Below, in pieces: positions 12,301 through 20,763 of a stretch of 64,000 nt of DNA. The notes below the pieces were generated by a model that had not been told where the DNA came from, ran no database searches, and saw only the letters and a list, made by a program, of their open reading frames with translations. The DNA is from Primulina eburnea. Its lineage: Eukaryota > Streptophyta > Magnoliopsida > Lamiales > Gesneriaceae. Each line of letters opens with the position of its first letter. Position 1 is the stretch's first letter. A program made the position numbers and the translations under genes. The stretch is taken from the NCBI RefSeq assembly GCF_022965805.1, contig NW_027331289.1:288174-352173 (forward strand), read 5' to 3'.

Positions 12301-12787
12301 CAATAGCATAGATAAGGTAGCCTTCCCCGCCCGACTCTAAAGCACGACAGGCTTTCAGAGCAGAAACCACAGGCATCGGGGGTCGCGCTCCCTCTCCATA
12401 GAAAAACCAACTGTCGCCCTCAACTGGACGAAACTGCACAAACTTCTGATAACAGTCCACAGTAGCTCTAAACACAGTCAGCACATCTATTCCCAGAATG
12501 CAATCAAAATCCTCCATCGCAAGAATCATCAAATTAGCAGTTAAAACATTACCCTCAAACTCTAGAGGACAACCCAAAACTAGACGTTTAGCTAGCACCG
12601 AATGACCCATCGGTGTGGAAACAGATACCACAACGTCCAAAGAAGTGAAAGGTAATGCATGACGCTTAGCAAATCTCGCAGATATGAATGAATGTGATGC
12701 ACCAGTATCAATGAGAACGTAAGCAGGTAATCCATATAATAAAAAAACACCTGCGATAACTCTGTCGTTCTCCTCAGCAGCCTGATC
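9371..12787 (-). CDS. GypsyA-1 pol: protease, RT, RNase H, integrase, chromodomain-like end
   Basis: One open frame of about 1138 codons. It begins with the aspartic protease motif DTGASHSF (coding at about 12690-12709). Next comes RT with the chromovirus form of the catalytic motif (FIDD near 11695-11707), then RNase H ([29 protein letters not shown]). Integrase follows with an HHCC-type region ([16 protein letters not shown]) and catalytic core ([25 protein letters not shown]). The C-terminus ([14 protein letters not shown], then [20 protein letters not shown]) resembles the Del/Tekay chromodomain tail that targets chromatin. The first in-frame ATG lies inside the frame; gag (12851-13798) is in the same frame upstream, cut off by TGA (12851-12853) and TAG (12788-12790). 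The normal product would be a fused or read-through polyprotein. Confidence 0.93.
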   Translation of the reverse strand, partial: DQAAEENDRVIAGVFLLYGLPAYVLIDTGASHSFISARFAKRHALPFTSLDVVVSVSTPMGHSVLAKRLVLGCPLEFEGNVLTANLMILAMEDFDCILGIDVLTVFRATVDCYQKFVQFRPVEGDSWFFYGEGARPPMPVVSALKACRALESGGEGYLIYAIDSSADSVGISDIPVVCDFPDVFPEEIPGFPPVREVDFGIDLVPGTAPISRAPYRLAPSEMQELKQQLQDLLDKGYIRPSVSPWGAPVLFVKKKDGSMRLCIDYRQLNRATIKNKYPLPRIDDLFDQLQGTSVYSKIDLRSGYHQLRVHQGDISKTAFRTRYGHYEFLVMPFGVTNAPAVFMDLMNRVFREFLDKFVVVFIDDILIYSHDQQEHVQHLRIILQTLRENQLYAKLSKCEFWIDRVVFLGHVISSKGVSVDPSKVEAVLNWSRPTTVAEIRSFLGLAGYYRRFIVNFSQVAKPLTQLTRKDVSFEWTSECEESFLELRRRLTSAPILALPSGFCGFSVYTDASLQGLGCVLMQNEHVIAYASRQLKPHEENYPVHDLELAAIVFALKIWRHYLYGERFEIFTDHKSLKYLFTQAELNMRQRRWMDLLKDYDCEIKYHPGSANLTADALSRKVRLSALQTCAVSGIIQDFCSMGFNCKHRKGTESIRVATILSEPVLYSRIRDAQMSDSKVQKLARLADGDNTSGFHYQSEGLLCLSGRVVVPEDDTLREEILSQAHRIKLSVHPGSNKMYKDLRTRFWWKDMKRNVYQYVSQCLVCQQVKAEYRRPGGLLQNLPIPEWKWEHITMDFVTHLPMSVGNRDAIWVVVDRLTKSAHFLPYNRDFTFDRMARLYIQEIVRFHGVPVSIVSDRDPRFTSRFWGSFQQALGTTLSLSTAYHTETDGQSERTIRTLEDMLRSCVMDFGPAWQDHLPLIEFAYNNSFHRSIGMSPFEALYGRRCRTPLFWEEVGERQVEGPELIQQAMDKVLVIKQRIKTAQDRQASYANTKRRPLHFDAGEKVFLKVSPFRRILRFGLKGKLSPRFIGPFEILECVGDFAYRLALPPYLSSVHNVFHVSLLRRYVADESHVLHPTEVQLNPDLSFVERPVSILDRKDKVLRNKTIPLVLVQWQRRGTEEATWELESRMRSEHPELF

Positions 12788-12850
12788 CTAGTTAAGAGCA
12801 AAGACCTGCCCTTGAGTACGCGGTCGGAGGTTAGAACCCTGAGTAGACTG

Positions 12851-13798
12851 TCACTGCTGTGGCCTCTGATGAACTGAAGCCTGAGAACCAGATCCTGATC
12901 CTCCGCCCGTCTGTGGACAGTCTCTCTTCATATGGCCCATCTCACCGCATTTGTAACAAGCACCCGCAACTTTGCGACAACGCTCCGTCGGATGATCCTT
13001 CCCGCAATGCTGACACGGGCCCTTCTTCTTCCCAAAATGGTGAACTCCTCCAGATCCAGAGGAAGAAGAAGTAGATCCAGCCTTCTTGAATGCTTGGGCG
13101 CGGGGACCCAAAGAACTAGTAGGACGAGCAGACTGCATGGCTCGACCTCTCAGCAAACTGCCCTCAGCCTGGCGACAACGGTTCACAAGGCCCTCATACG
13201 ATGTCGGATCATCGCAGACAACAACCCGATCAAAAATCTCCTTATTGAGGCCCTGGAGAAAATGGTTATACTTGGCCCTAGCATTGTCACTGACATGTGG
13301 AACATACGGAAGCAACTCAAAGAACTTCTGCTGATACTCATCAACAGACAAACTTCCCTGCTTCAGATTGATCAACTCAATCGCCTTGGTCTGCAGAAGA
13401 GCTGGCGGAAAGTAAAGCAGCATGAAAGCGGCTCGGAACTCGGCCCAAAGAACTCGACCCTGTCGCTGAACTATCGGTGCAGAGGTAGACCTCCACCACT
13501 TGCGCGCACCACCCTCCAGCAAGAAATCAAGGGTATCAATCTGCTGTTCCGCCGAGCACTGAAAAGTCTTGAAGCAGCTCTCCATCCTCTCAAGCCAGTT
13601 CTCCGCAACATCCGGAGTCTCACCGCCCGAAAGAGGTTTCGGCCCCATCTGCAAGAACCGATGCATACTAAAACTCCGAGGCTCATCACGACGGTGTTGA
13701 CGACGTTCTCGATGCTTTCGACGACGCTCCCGATCGTCGCGGTCTCCCCAGCGTCCAATGCTGCCATGACTACTAGCATCGTCGTCAAAACCAGACAT
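12851..13798 (-). CDS. GypsyA-1 gag (315 aa)
   Basis: The structural protein that forms the virus-like particle and binds element RNA. It starts MSGFDDDASSHGS, with an Arg/His-rich stretch at residues about 20-40. A central capsid-like region follows (ENWLERMESCFKTF; GGARKWW; EYQQKFFELLPYVPH). The C-terminal part has a CQHCGKDHPTERC segment and a canonical zinc knuckle CYKCGEMGHMKRDC (CX2CX4HX4C). The ATG lies about 70 bp after the primer-binding site, a short leader typical of this lineage. The stop TGA is followed in frame by 20 codons, a TAG, then pol. Confidence 0.92.
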   Translation of the reverse strand: MSGFDDDASSHGSIGRWGDRDDRERRRKHRERRQHRRDEPRSFSMHRFLQMGPKPLSGGETPDVAENWLERMESCFKTFQCSAEQQIDTLDFLLEGGARKWWRSTSAPIVQRQGRVLWAEFRAAFMLLYFPPALLQTKAIELINLKQGSLSVDEYQQKFFELLPYVPHVSDNARAKYNHFLQGLNKEIFDRVVVCDDPTSYEGLVNRCRQAEGSLLRGRAMQSARPTSSLGPRAQAFKKAGSTSSSSGSGGVHHFGKKKGPCQHCGKDHPTERCRKVAGACYKCGEMGHMKRDCPQTGGGSGSGSQASVHQRPQQ

Positions 13799-13867
13799 CT
13801 CTTAGCTACAAAAGTTACCAGAGATTAAACCCAAAAGAACAGTTCTAATCCCAAAATCTTAATGCAT

Positions 13868-13879
13868 GCTCTGATACCA
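13868..13879 (-). other. GypsyA-1 primer-binding site
   Basis: TGGTATCAGAGC on the minus strand, four bases (13880-13883) from the end of the 5' LTR. It is complementary to the 3' end of plant initiator tRNA-Met, the usual primer of this lineage. Confidence 0.9.
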
Positions 13880-13883
13880 TAAA

Positions 13884-15176
13884 TGTAGTGACCCGTTCTA
13901 GAATCACCTACTAATCAAAACTTAAGCATGCAAAATTAACATTTTAAACTGAATCAGGTAATACAGCGGAAAAACAGTAATACAACCCAATCGAATCTGT
14001 AAGTACAAAATACTTAAACAACCAGATCGAACTAAATACCAAGAACGAATACCAATAACTACAAGTCAACCTCTGCCAGCTCCCTGTCCACTCCCTCCTG
14101 GACCGTCCAACCTGAGACCTGCCACATCGAATAGGGTGTCCAAAACAGAGATAAACCGAGGACGTGAGCATAAAACGCTCAGCACCGAAAGCATGAGTAT
14201 ACAAGACTATGACATGCATGTATGCAAAATGTACTGGATACCAGGATCTGGGTATAACGAAATACTGCTCAGGTAAATGACGTCAAGGTATGTAGCACTC
14301 TGTGCCATCGCACCAGGAGGTGGCTCCCATACCAAAATAAACCTGTGGATATACCGGTGACCTGACCACCGTCGGCCAACGGGGTCCAACCATCCACAAC
14401 AAACGAGGGCTGAGCACCCTCTCAACAGGCTATCTCAAAGATAATCAGGCTCAGCATGATTATGCAAATGCCGCATAATAAACCATGCATCATATGACAG
14501 ATAATAATGCAACATATAAACATGCAACACATAGCAAAGTATACTCAATCCTGCTATCTCGGATAGTACTTTCGTACCTCAAACCAGTAGATCCTAGCAA
14601 TCAGCCCTAGAATCAAGCCTGCGTCCGTAGTCAGCCCACTGATGCCGCTAGCTCCCAACTAGAGCACAACTCCGCTACAAAACCAGTAGCTCCCCGCTAG
14701 TGCCTAAACCTCGGGAAAAGACTAGAAACCCATCAGAAACGACTAAAACGCTCTGGAACACTCGGAATTGGCTAGTAACAAATGAAGCCTCGCGCCTCTA
14801 TTTATAGACAACGATCGGTAGATCCGATCCACTTCGGACGATCCGATCCGGCACACTTCGGACGATCCGAACCCTGATCGGACGATCCGAATCCTACATG
14901 TCTTCCACGTGTCCAGCCACCTGTCTTCGGACGATCTGAACCCTGATCGGACGATCCGAATCCTGCATGTCTTCCACGTGTCCAGCCACCTGTCTTCGGA
15001 CGATCCGAACCCTGATCGGACGATCCGAATCCTGCATGTCTTCCACGTGTCCAGCCACCTGTCTTCGGACGATCCGAACCCTGTTCGGACGATCCGAACC
15101 TTGATCGGTCCTTCCGATCCCACCGAAATAATATTTAATCCAATAATTAACTCAAATTAGGCATCGGGATACTACA
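13884..15176 (-). repeat. GypsyA-1 5' LTR (1293 bp)
   Basis: The upstream LTR in minus orientation, ending at 13884 next to the primer-binding site. It contains the 69 bp U3 array at 14833-15118 and the TATA box CTATAAATAG at 14798-14807. Flanked on the outside by the target duplication CATCT (15177-15181). It differs from the 3' LTR at about a dozen positions, several of them C/T or G/A changes. Confidence 0.95.
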
Positions 15177-16000
15177 CATCTCCTCAATCCTAATTAAATT
15201 TGACTACCAAAATTCTAGTTTGCGGATCATAACTTAAAACAACTTATGGTGACTTAGTTCTATTTTTCTATGTCCCTGTATTTCTGACTTTCTCACAATT
15301 CCCCGTACTAGAAAAAAAATTTCGCACCTTACTTTTCTTATACTATGCCCATAATGTTCATCCACCTATTACATTAGCATTTATGCGGTTCAACTCAAGA
15401 AACATTAACACCAAAATTTACTGATCGACTTATATCCTTGGTAATACACTTAAATGTTAAACCTTACCTCAACCACATAATAATATTAGCCTAAGATCCT
15501 TGAATCGATTCTTTATCTTATGGCACCAAACTTACATAACTTAATTATTTACAAGTACATCCAAAATATTAAATTGTCGCAAATCTTAAATTTCGAGCAG
15601 TGATAATTCTTAAAACCCAAAATATGCAATATCGATCTTCTACCTTAATAATAAAACCCTTCTAGTATCAAATATATGCTTAAACTATTATCTTTCCAAA
15701 TACAATAAAGTTGAAGCCTAAGACTCTGGAATTTCCTCATTGGAACAAATGTCGCATTCTTATGTATCCCTAATGCTTAATTAATTCTAGCATATAAAAC
15801 TTACTGAATTATCCCATGTTAATGTTGGACAAACCCTAGTCAATCAACTTTACTTATAACCCATAGAATTCTAGAATTCCCATATCAAGATTTTATATTT
15901 TTTGTTCAGTAAGAATCTTAATATTCGTCCATTGGTAACCTATGTTGAACACCACTAATTTTCTTTCGTTTTTATTTCACCCAACATTTTCGTATGAACA
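15177..16000. other. AT-rich relic between GypsyA-1 and GypsyB
   Basis: About 820 bp with no credible coding sequence, RNA gene or repeat that I can name. It starts with one copy of the GypsyA-1 target duplication (CATCT) and ends with one copy of that of GypsyB (GAACA, 15996-16000). It is therefore the continuation of 5176-7938 and joins 46459-47950 once the nested elements are removed. It may be degraded internal sequence of GypsyC. Confidence 0.6.
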
Positions 16001-17801
16001 TGTAAGGCTCGAGAATTATCGGTTGTTATTAATGTTAGACTTGAAGCCATGAGAATGCATGATATTTAGATTGGAATTGTGAAGCATGGTCGAAGCCACA
16101 CTGCACCTGCGGTGCTAAGACTACCGCACCCGCGGTGTATGTGACAGAAAGGTGATGGATTTGTGCGAAGCAACACCGCACCCGCGGTGCGAGCAAGAAC
16201 GCACCCGCGGTGGTGAGACCGCACCCGCGGTCGTGCAAGAGCCGCACCCGCGGTGATCAAAATTCAGAAAATGCATGAACTCGCCGTGAGCACAGCGCAC
16301 CCGCGCTGCTAGTGTACCGCACCCGCGGTAGTGCGTGTCATTTGAAAAATAATAACACTTGTTCTTGAGCATGCAATATAGATGTGTTGTCTTTCATTCA
16401 GCTATTTCAGAAACACCTCAGAAACGAGAGCATGCAAGCGAGAGTTTCCATTCCTCTTGATTTTAAACTTGTGATTTTGAAGAATTTAGCCATCCGATTT
16501 CAGATACGACTTCGGTTTTGAATTCCTCTCATCATTTGCTATTCAAGGATGTAAGTTTCAGTTATTTCCAGCATGTTTCGGTAGTTATGTGTTGGAAGAA
16601 TTCAGATTTGAGCTTTAGATTATGTTCTTGATATGTTGAACTTGATATATTCGCTACCGGATCGAATTACGAATGTCGTATGCTACTATTTCGAATTCCA
16701 GCATGTATATTGAGTTGAGATGGGATAATTTCAGTATGATATTGTGTCTTGATAAGGTTATGAATTGTTGATATTGAGCTTAGTGTTATTGAGTTACCGG
16801 TATCGAAGAAGTACGCCGTTACACCGTCGAATTGTATCAAAACCGAATATTGAATTGTATATGTGCTGAGTTGAATTGGGAATTGATATGGTATGTCAAC
16901 ATTGTCTTTCAGAGTTGTTATTGTCAGACTCGACATTCCGACTTAAAGATCTCGACAGACATTGTGCGACGAAAGGTATAATTCATGTGGTCACTGGATT
17001 GAACAACTCGATTCAGATTTGATACGAGTTTCCCTAAATCACATACTAGATTGTTATTACATTTCATTATGTAATACCTTGTTTATTGATTTATATTCGA
17101 GTCCTGAGATAGGAGATATTGGCAGACTGGCCAAAACTAGACGTTTCGGTGTATCGACGCATAGGAGTAGATTTGCTCTGTGTGTAGACCCTCGATACAG
17201 AGTTGACCGAAGTCTAGGAATAAGACGTACCGTCGCCCCGAGTGGTTGGGTAGGTGACAGACCGTCTTATTCACACCGGGATCCCTAGATTAGAAAAGAT
17301 TCGAGTCAAGATTTAAATGTTGAATACAGATTTGTATTCTTCTACATGTTTAGATTTGCATTCATGTTATTTGATATATGCTATGCTCTTGTACATGATT
17401 ATTACATTGCATGCATCCATGTTTTATACTGGGATATGTTCTCACCGGAGTTATCCGGCTGTTGTCGTGTCTGTATGTGTACATGGCAACAGGTGGGGCA
17501 GGATCTGGGTCTCGAGCTAGATGAGAGATTGATGATAGCGTGGAGATCTCGGGCATGGAAGATTTCTAGTGGTTTCTGTTTAGACTTGTATCACCTATGT
17601 TGGTAGTTGGTATGTAAATACTGGTGTATGGTTGTACTAGACAGACATGTATGTACATTATGATGTTATTTCTTATAAAGACAATGATATGCTTTAGTTA
17701 TACATTTGAATTAATATTAAAAGCAAATTTTTGACCCACATTTTCGAGCAAAGATCCAATTAAATCCCAAAAAGAATTGAGTTAGAGCCCGGGTCCCCAC
17801 A
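16001..17801 (+). repeat. GypsyB 5' LTR (1801 bp)
   Basis: Begins TGTAAGGCTCGAG, ends GGTCCCCACA, and is followed at 17807 by a primer-binding site. The first 330 bp hold an array of GC-rich palindromes (16098-16329). Further in is a block with GTACCGTCGCCCCGAGTGG (near 17227), of a type common in Gypsy LTRs. Short ORFs such as those at 16962 and 17346 are shared with the 3' LTR but look incidental. Confidence 0.95.
16098..16329 (+). repeat. U3 array of ACCGCACCCGCGGT palindromes (GypsyB)
   Basis: Exact copies of ACCGCACCCGCGGT (arms ACCGC/GCGGT around ACCC) begin at 16123, 16175, 16218 and 16316. A one-base variant starts at 16241, and partial copies lie near 16103 and 16200. A variant with both arms changed together, AGCGCACCCGCGCT, is at 16294-16307. 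The array is irregularly spaced, unlike a microsatellite, and lies in U3. The same motif in the same transcriptional orientation occurs in Athila-1. The 3' LTR copy (44756-44985) has several of these sites mutated by C-to-T changes. Confidence 0.9.
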
Positions 17802-17806
17802 ACAGG

Positions 17807-17818
17807 TGGTATCAGAGC
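17807..17818 (+). other. GypsyB primer-binding site
   Basis: TGGTATCAGAGC, five bases after the LTR end. It matches the initiator tRNA-Met 3' end, as in GypsyA-1. Confidence 0.9.
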
Positions 17819-18059
17819 AGTAGGTTCTGTAGACTGAGATAGAATAGAATGAGCGGGGTAGATCGAGTCATCTTCCTTGCTTTTGAGATGCTAGCATGAT
17901 TTATTGCTTTCTCTATTATATGTTGTGTTGTATTATCTGAATTGATTTACAGCATTTCAAGCCTTAATCAGAACCGATTCTCGATCAGAGGTATATGATC
18001 AGAGGAGGGCTGAGACAGATGATATTGATTGAGTACTAATCAGTTTGATAATCAGATCT

Positions 18060-18687
18060 ATGCCGCCTAGACGTATACCACAGCCAGAGCAGGGTATCAC
18101 ATCAGGTGCACAGATGGATGTTACCGCTTCGCCGATGGAGACCTTATTGAAGAGATTTCAGTCTTTCCATCCGCCTACCCTGAAGGGCACAGAGAGTGCA
18201 GTAGAGTGCGAGAGCTGGCTTGATGATATCGAGATGCTGTTTGAGTCTTTGGCATATACTGATGAGCGACGTGTGAAGTTGATAGGGCATCAGATGCAAG
18301 AGGTTGCCAAGAGCTGGTGGTTGACTACGAAGAGAGCCTTGGAGCACCGAGGCATTGATATCACATGGAAAGTCTTCAAAGATGAGCTCTATCAGCGCTT
18401 CTTCTCCGTTTCCTACCGAAAAGATAAAGGAGCTGAATTTGCGAATTTGAAGCAGGGACAGTGAACATCGAGGAGTATGTGGCTAAATTTTCTGCATTAT
18501 TACGATTTGCACCGCATGTGGCCGGGAACGACGAGGCAGTGGCCGATCAGTTCATCAACGGGCTGAACCCCGATGTCTTTACTTTGGTGAACACGGGCCG
18601 GCCTTGTACTTTTTCAGAGGCACTGAACCGAGCGAAGGGAGCAGAGGCTGGCTTGATCAGGCAGCGAGGGGCTTCCTACGGTGTTCA
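18060..18687 (+). pseudogene. GypsyB gag, 5' part, interrupted by Copia1-D
   Basis: The likely start is the ATG at 18060 (MPPRRIPQPEQG); an upstream in-frame codon at 18045 is less typical. It encodes a capsid-type gag with FHPPTLKGTESAVECESW, VAKSWWLTT, KDELYQRFFSVSYR and then YVAKFSALLRFAPHV and LNRAKGAEAGLIRQR. A one-base frameshift at about 18462 shifts the frame after NLKQGQ. The sequence is cut at 18687 by Copia1-D and resumes in frame at 28624. It is related to, but clearly diverged from, GypsyA gag. Confidence 0.9.
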
Positions 18688-19807
18688 TGTTAGAGTAGGT
18701 GCACGTCGAGCCAAGTGTTGGCCGACTGTTCACGATGAAACTCTTTGTATAAACGATCTTTATTTTAATAATATTTCAATTTATTAATTTGGCGCATCTT
18801 TATCTTTATACCCATGCTTGTTGCATAGATAAAGTCCTTGAATATACAAATAGTAGAAAGAATATGAGATGCTCATATGATGAGTATCATGAAACTCATA
18901 TTTGGAATACTGTATATTCTAAACCGTTCCTAGTCGATTCAGCCGCCACTAAGAAGGATAAAGGCCGCTCGAGTTAGAGACTAGTATCTGCGATGTGAGT
19001 ACCATGTTTCATTGGTAGGGGACATTGTGATGTCCGAGCATGCAGATAGGTGCTCCTGGTAGAGTGCACTGAACAACCCTCTATAAAGGACTTTCCAAGT
19101 GGTTCTCACTTATCGAGTGGAAACGTCCTAGTTTATGGTTGTACACCATTAGTCCTTATGACCCGGGACAACATTGAGACTCTATATGCTAGCGTTCCAC
19201 TTTGACTTGTTTACCGACTCTTTTGGGGTCATTAGGTGGCAAGATTGGGTGTTACGGCGAAACATATAGGAGTCGATGCATTGTAGTCGGGGATTCACCG
19301 CTTACCTACGGGTATGGATATCCTATGTGTTTTTCATGTATGTGTGGGTTGAAATCTCTGATCAGAGTATGGTGGTAATTATGAAAAGGGTTTCATAGAT
19401 TACACCATCGATGCAACCACGACATGACACATAGTATCGATTCATTGACAACTCTCGATAGACCAATAGTTGTCGAATCGGTCGGGATATATGAGTTGAA
19501 GGGACCGTACTGTACGCTAACCATAATTGAATGGTTCTTGCAGGCACTATCATGTGATACCTAGGGAATCACGTAAGCGATGCTGCTAGGCGCTTAACGT
19601 GATTGGTTGGGTACTATCAGACTTGAAGTTCTGACGTTCTTACTATCAAGGAGTTGATAAGTAAGAATGGAGCAATTGGGGTATGCTCGTATAAGGACAT
19701 GTTTAGTCCGAATCACATTGAGATGTGAACCCACGGCTAGTTGTATCAATGAACCATTGAGGGCCACACAAGTACTTGCTTAGTAAATCCCGAAGAGAAG
19801 TAAAATA

Positions 19808-20217
19808 GTTCAATGTGTTGAACGGCTTATAAATGTGTTTATAAGCGTAAAGAAAATTAGAAGTATGACTTCTATGAGAGAAATATAAATTTTAATTTAT
19901 GGAAGTGTTCCTAAGATTAAAATTTGGCCAAGTAAATAATGTAGTTGAAAATTGTGATTTTCATAAACATTGTTGTGGACTAAATTAAATTAATTCAAGT
20001 GTTGAATTAATTAAACACTAGTGGACCTAGTAGAGTCTAAATAATTAAATTAATTCAAGTGTTGAATTAATTAAATAATATTGAGTCTTGTAGAGCTCAA
20101 TTTAAATAATTATTTAACTAGTGGGACTTGAGTAAAATCAAGTAGTATTTAATTAATCTCAAAATGTTTGAGATAATTAAAATTTAGTCTATGGTTTTTA
20201 ATGTGTTAAAAACCATA
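19808..20217 (+). repeat. Ladder of short perfect inverted repeats in Copia1 LTR
   Basis: Successive hairpins with 3-4 base loops include 19808-19823 (GTTCAA/TTGAAC), 19825-19846 (GCTTATAAA/TTTATAAGC, loop TGTG), 19859-19873 (AGAAGT/ACTTCT), 19947-19962 (GAAAAT/ATTTTC, loop TGTG), 19988-20012 and 20048-20072 (AATTAATTCAA/TTGAATTAATT, loop GTG), 20156-20174 (ATCTCAAA/TTTGAGAT) and 20190-20217 (TATGGTTTTTAA/TTAAAAACCATA, loop TGTG). Corresponding hairpins in Copia1-C and Copia1-B differ in sequence but keep pairing at several positions. Function is unknown. Confidence 0.85.
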
Positions 20218-20567
20218 TAATATATGTGAGACATGCTAGGGTTTGCATGCTTGGGAGGTGAAGAGGTGTGGAATATTTTTGATTAAAAAATTGCAAAGGC
20301 ATGCAACTTTTCTCCCAACTTTTCCCACACCCAAGACTAGACTTCACTACACACACTTCCCTCCTCACTTGGCCGAAACTTGAAGGCATTTCTCTCTCAA
20401 ATTTTTCCTTTTTTGTTCTTCATTTTCTTGGAGAAAAATTCTTCTCTTTGATAAATCTTCAAATATTTCTAGTGCAATATTTGAAGGGGTTTACAAAGCT
20501 AAGTGGTGGGCCTAATTCTTGGAGGATTGGAGGTGGAAGCTTGTAGACTTATCTTGCCAAGAAGAGC

Positions 20568-20625
20568 TTAGTTGCTAGCAACTAAGTTGGAGCCATCATC
20601 AACTTCTTGAAGTTGATAGGTAAAA
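20568..20625 (+). promoter_or_regulatory. Two-hairpin element abutting a candidate 5' splice site
   Basis: Hairpin 1 is 20568-20585 (TTAGTTG/CAACTAA, loop CTAG). A linker follows, GTTGGAGCCATC (20586-20597). Hairpin 2 is 20598-20617 (ATCAACTT/AAGTTGAT, loop CTTG), then AG|GTAAAAA with the GT at 20620-20621. Equivalent elements are at 56345-56400 (Copia1-C), 378-437 (Copia1-B, minus) and 4964-5019 (Copia1-A, minus). The stems differ in sequence between copies but stay paired; the linker is nearly invariant. Copia2 has GTTGGTGCCA and a GTGAA/TTCAC hairpin before AG|GTATTT at 50053-50088. A donor role is inferred. Confidence 0.6.
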
Positions 20626-20763
20626 ATCCTAAATCATCCTATGCATGGTTTTAGTTTATTTGTAAATATTGCACAAAAACAATGAGGGGGCCGAAATTTT
20701 CTTGATAAAATTTTATTTTTCGCTTCCGTTGCGTTTCCGGCCCCCGTAACCGGTCCGCTTTCA

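Larger units (their letters stand above)
7939..15176 (-). mobile_element. GypsyA-1, full-length Del/Tekay-like LTR retrotransposon
   Basis: A complete 7238 bp element on the minus strand. It has two 1293 bp LTRs (TGTAGT...ACTACA), a primer-binding site, gag, pol and a polypurine tract, flanked by the 5 bp target duplication CATCT at 7934-7938 and 15177-15181. The LTRs differ at about a dozen positions by eye (about 1%). Domain order is gag, protease, RT, RNase H, integrase, then a C-terminal chromodomain-like segment, which is typical of Ty3/Gypsy chromoviruses. Two in-frame stop codons separate gag and pol, so this copy may not be autonomous. It is inserted into the GypsyC relic. Confidence 0.95.
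18688..20763 (+). repeat. Copia1-D 5' LTR (2076 bp)
   Basis: Runs from TGTTAGAGTAGG to CGCTTTCA. It contains a ladder of short hairpins at 19808-20217, an AT-rich TATA-like stretch near 20212-20222 (ATATAATATATG), and near its end the two-hairpin element at 20568-20617 directly before AG|GTAAAAA (20618-20625). A 62-codon ORF at 18789-18977 and an antisense 63-codon ORF at 19362-19553 recur in other copies. They are broken or altered between copies without coding-like constraint, so I treat them as incidental. Confidence 0.95.

Noticed and set aside
12932..13828. 298-codon plus-strand ORF opposite GypsyA-1 gag
   Set aside because: It is the antisense shadow of a well-supported gag frame with a zinc knuckle; the antisense product has no recognisable domain.
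16962..17288. 108-codon ORF in the GypsyB 5' LTR (and its counterpart at 45545-45940)
   Set aside because: Duplicated by LTR homology; the start differs between copies and nothing resembles a known protein.
18789..18977. 62-codon ORF near the start of Copia1 LTRs (also at 2100-2288, 26644-26832 and 61821-62009)
   Set aside because: It recurs because the LTRs are homologous. The 54373 LTR copy is broken by a single-base deletion and the Copia2 LTR does not keep the frame. No domain or start context supports a gene.
19362..19553. Antisense 63-85 codon ORF in Copia1 LTRs
   Set aside because: Present only through LTR homology, with no coding-like pattern of change and no promoter context.
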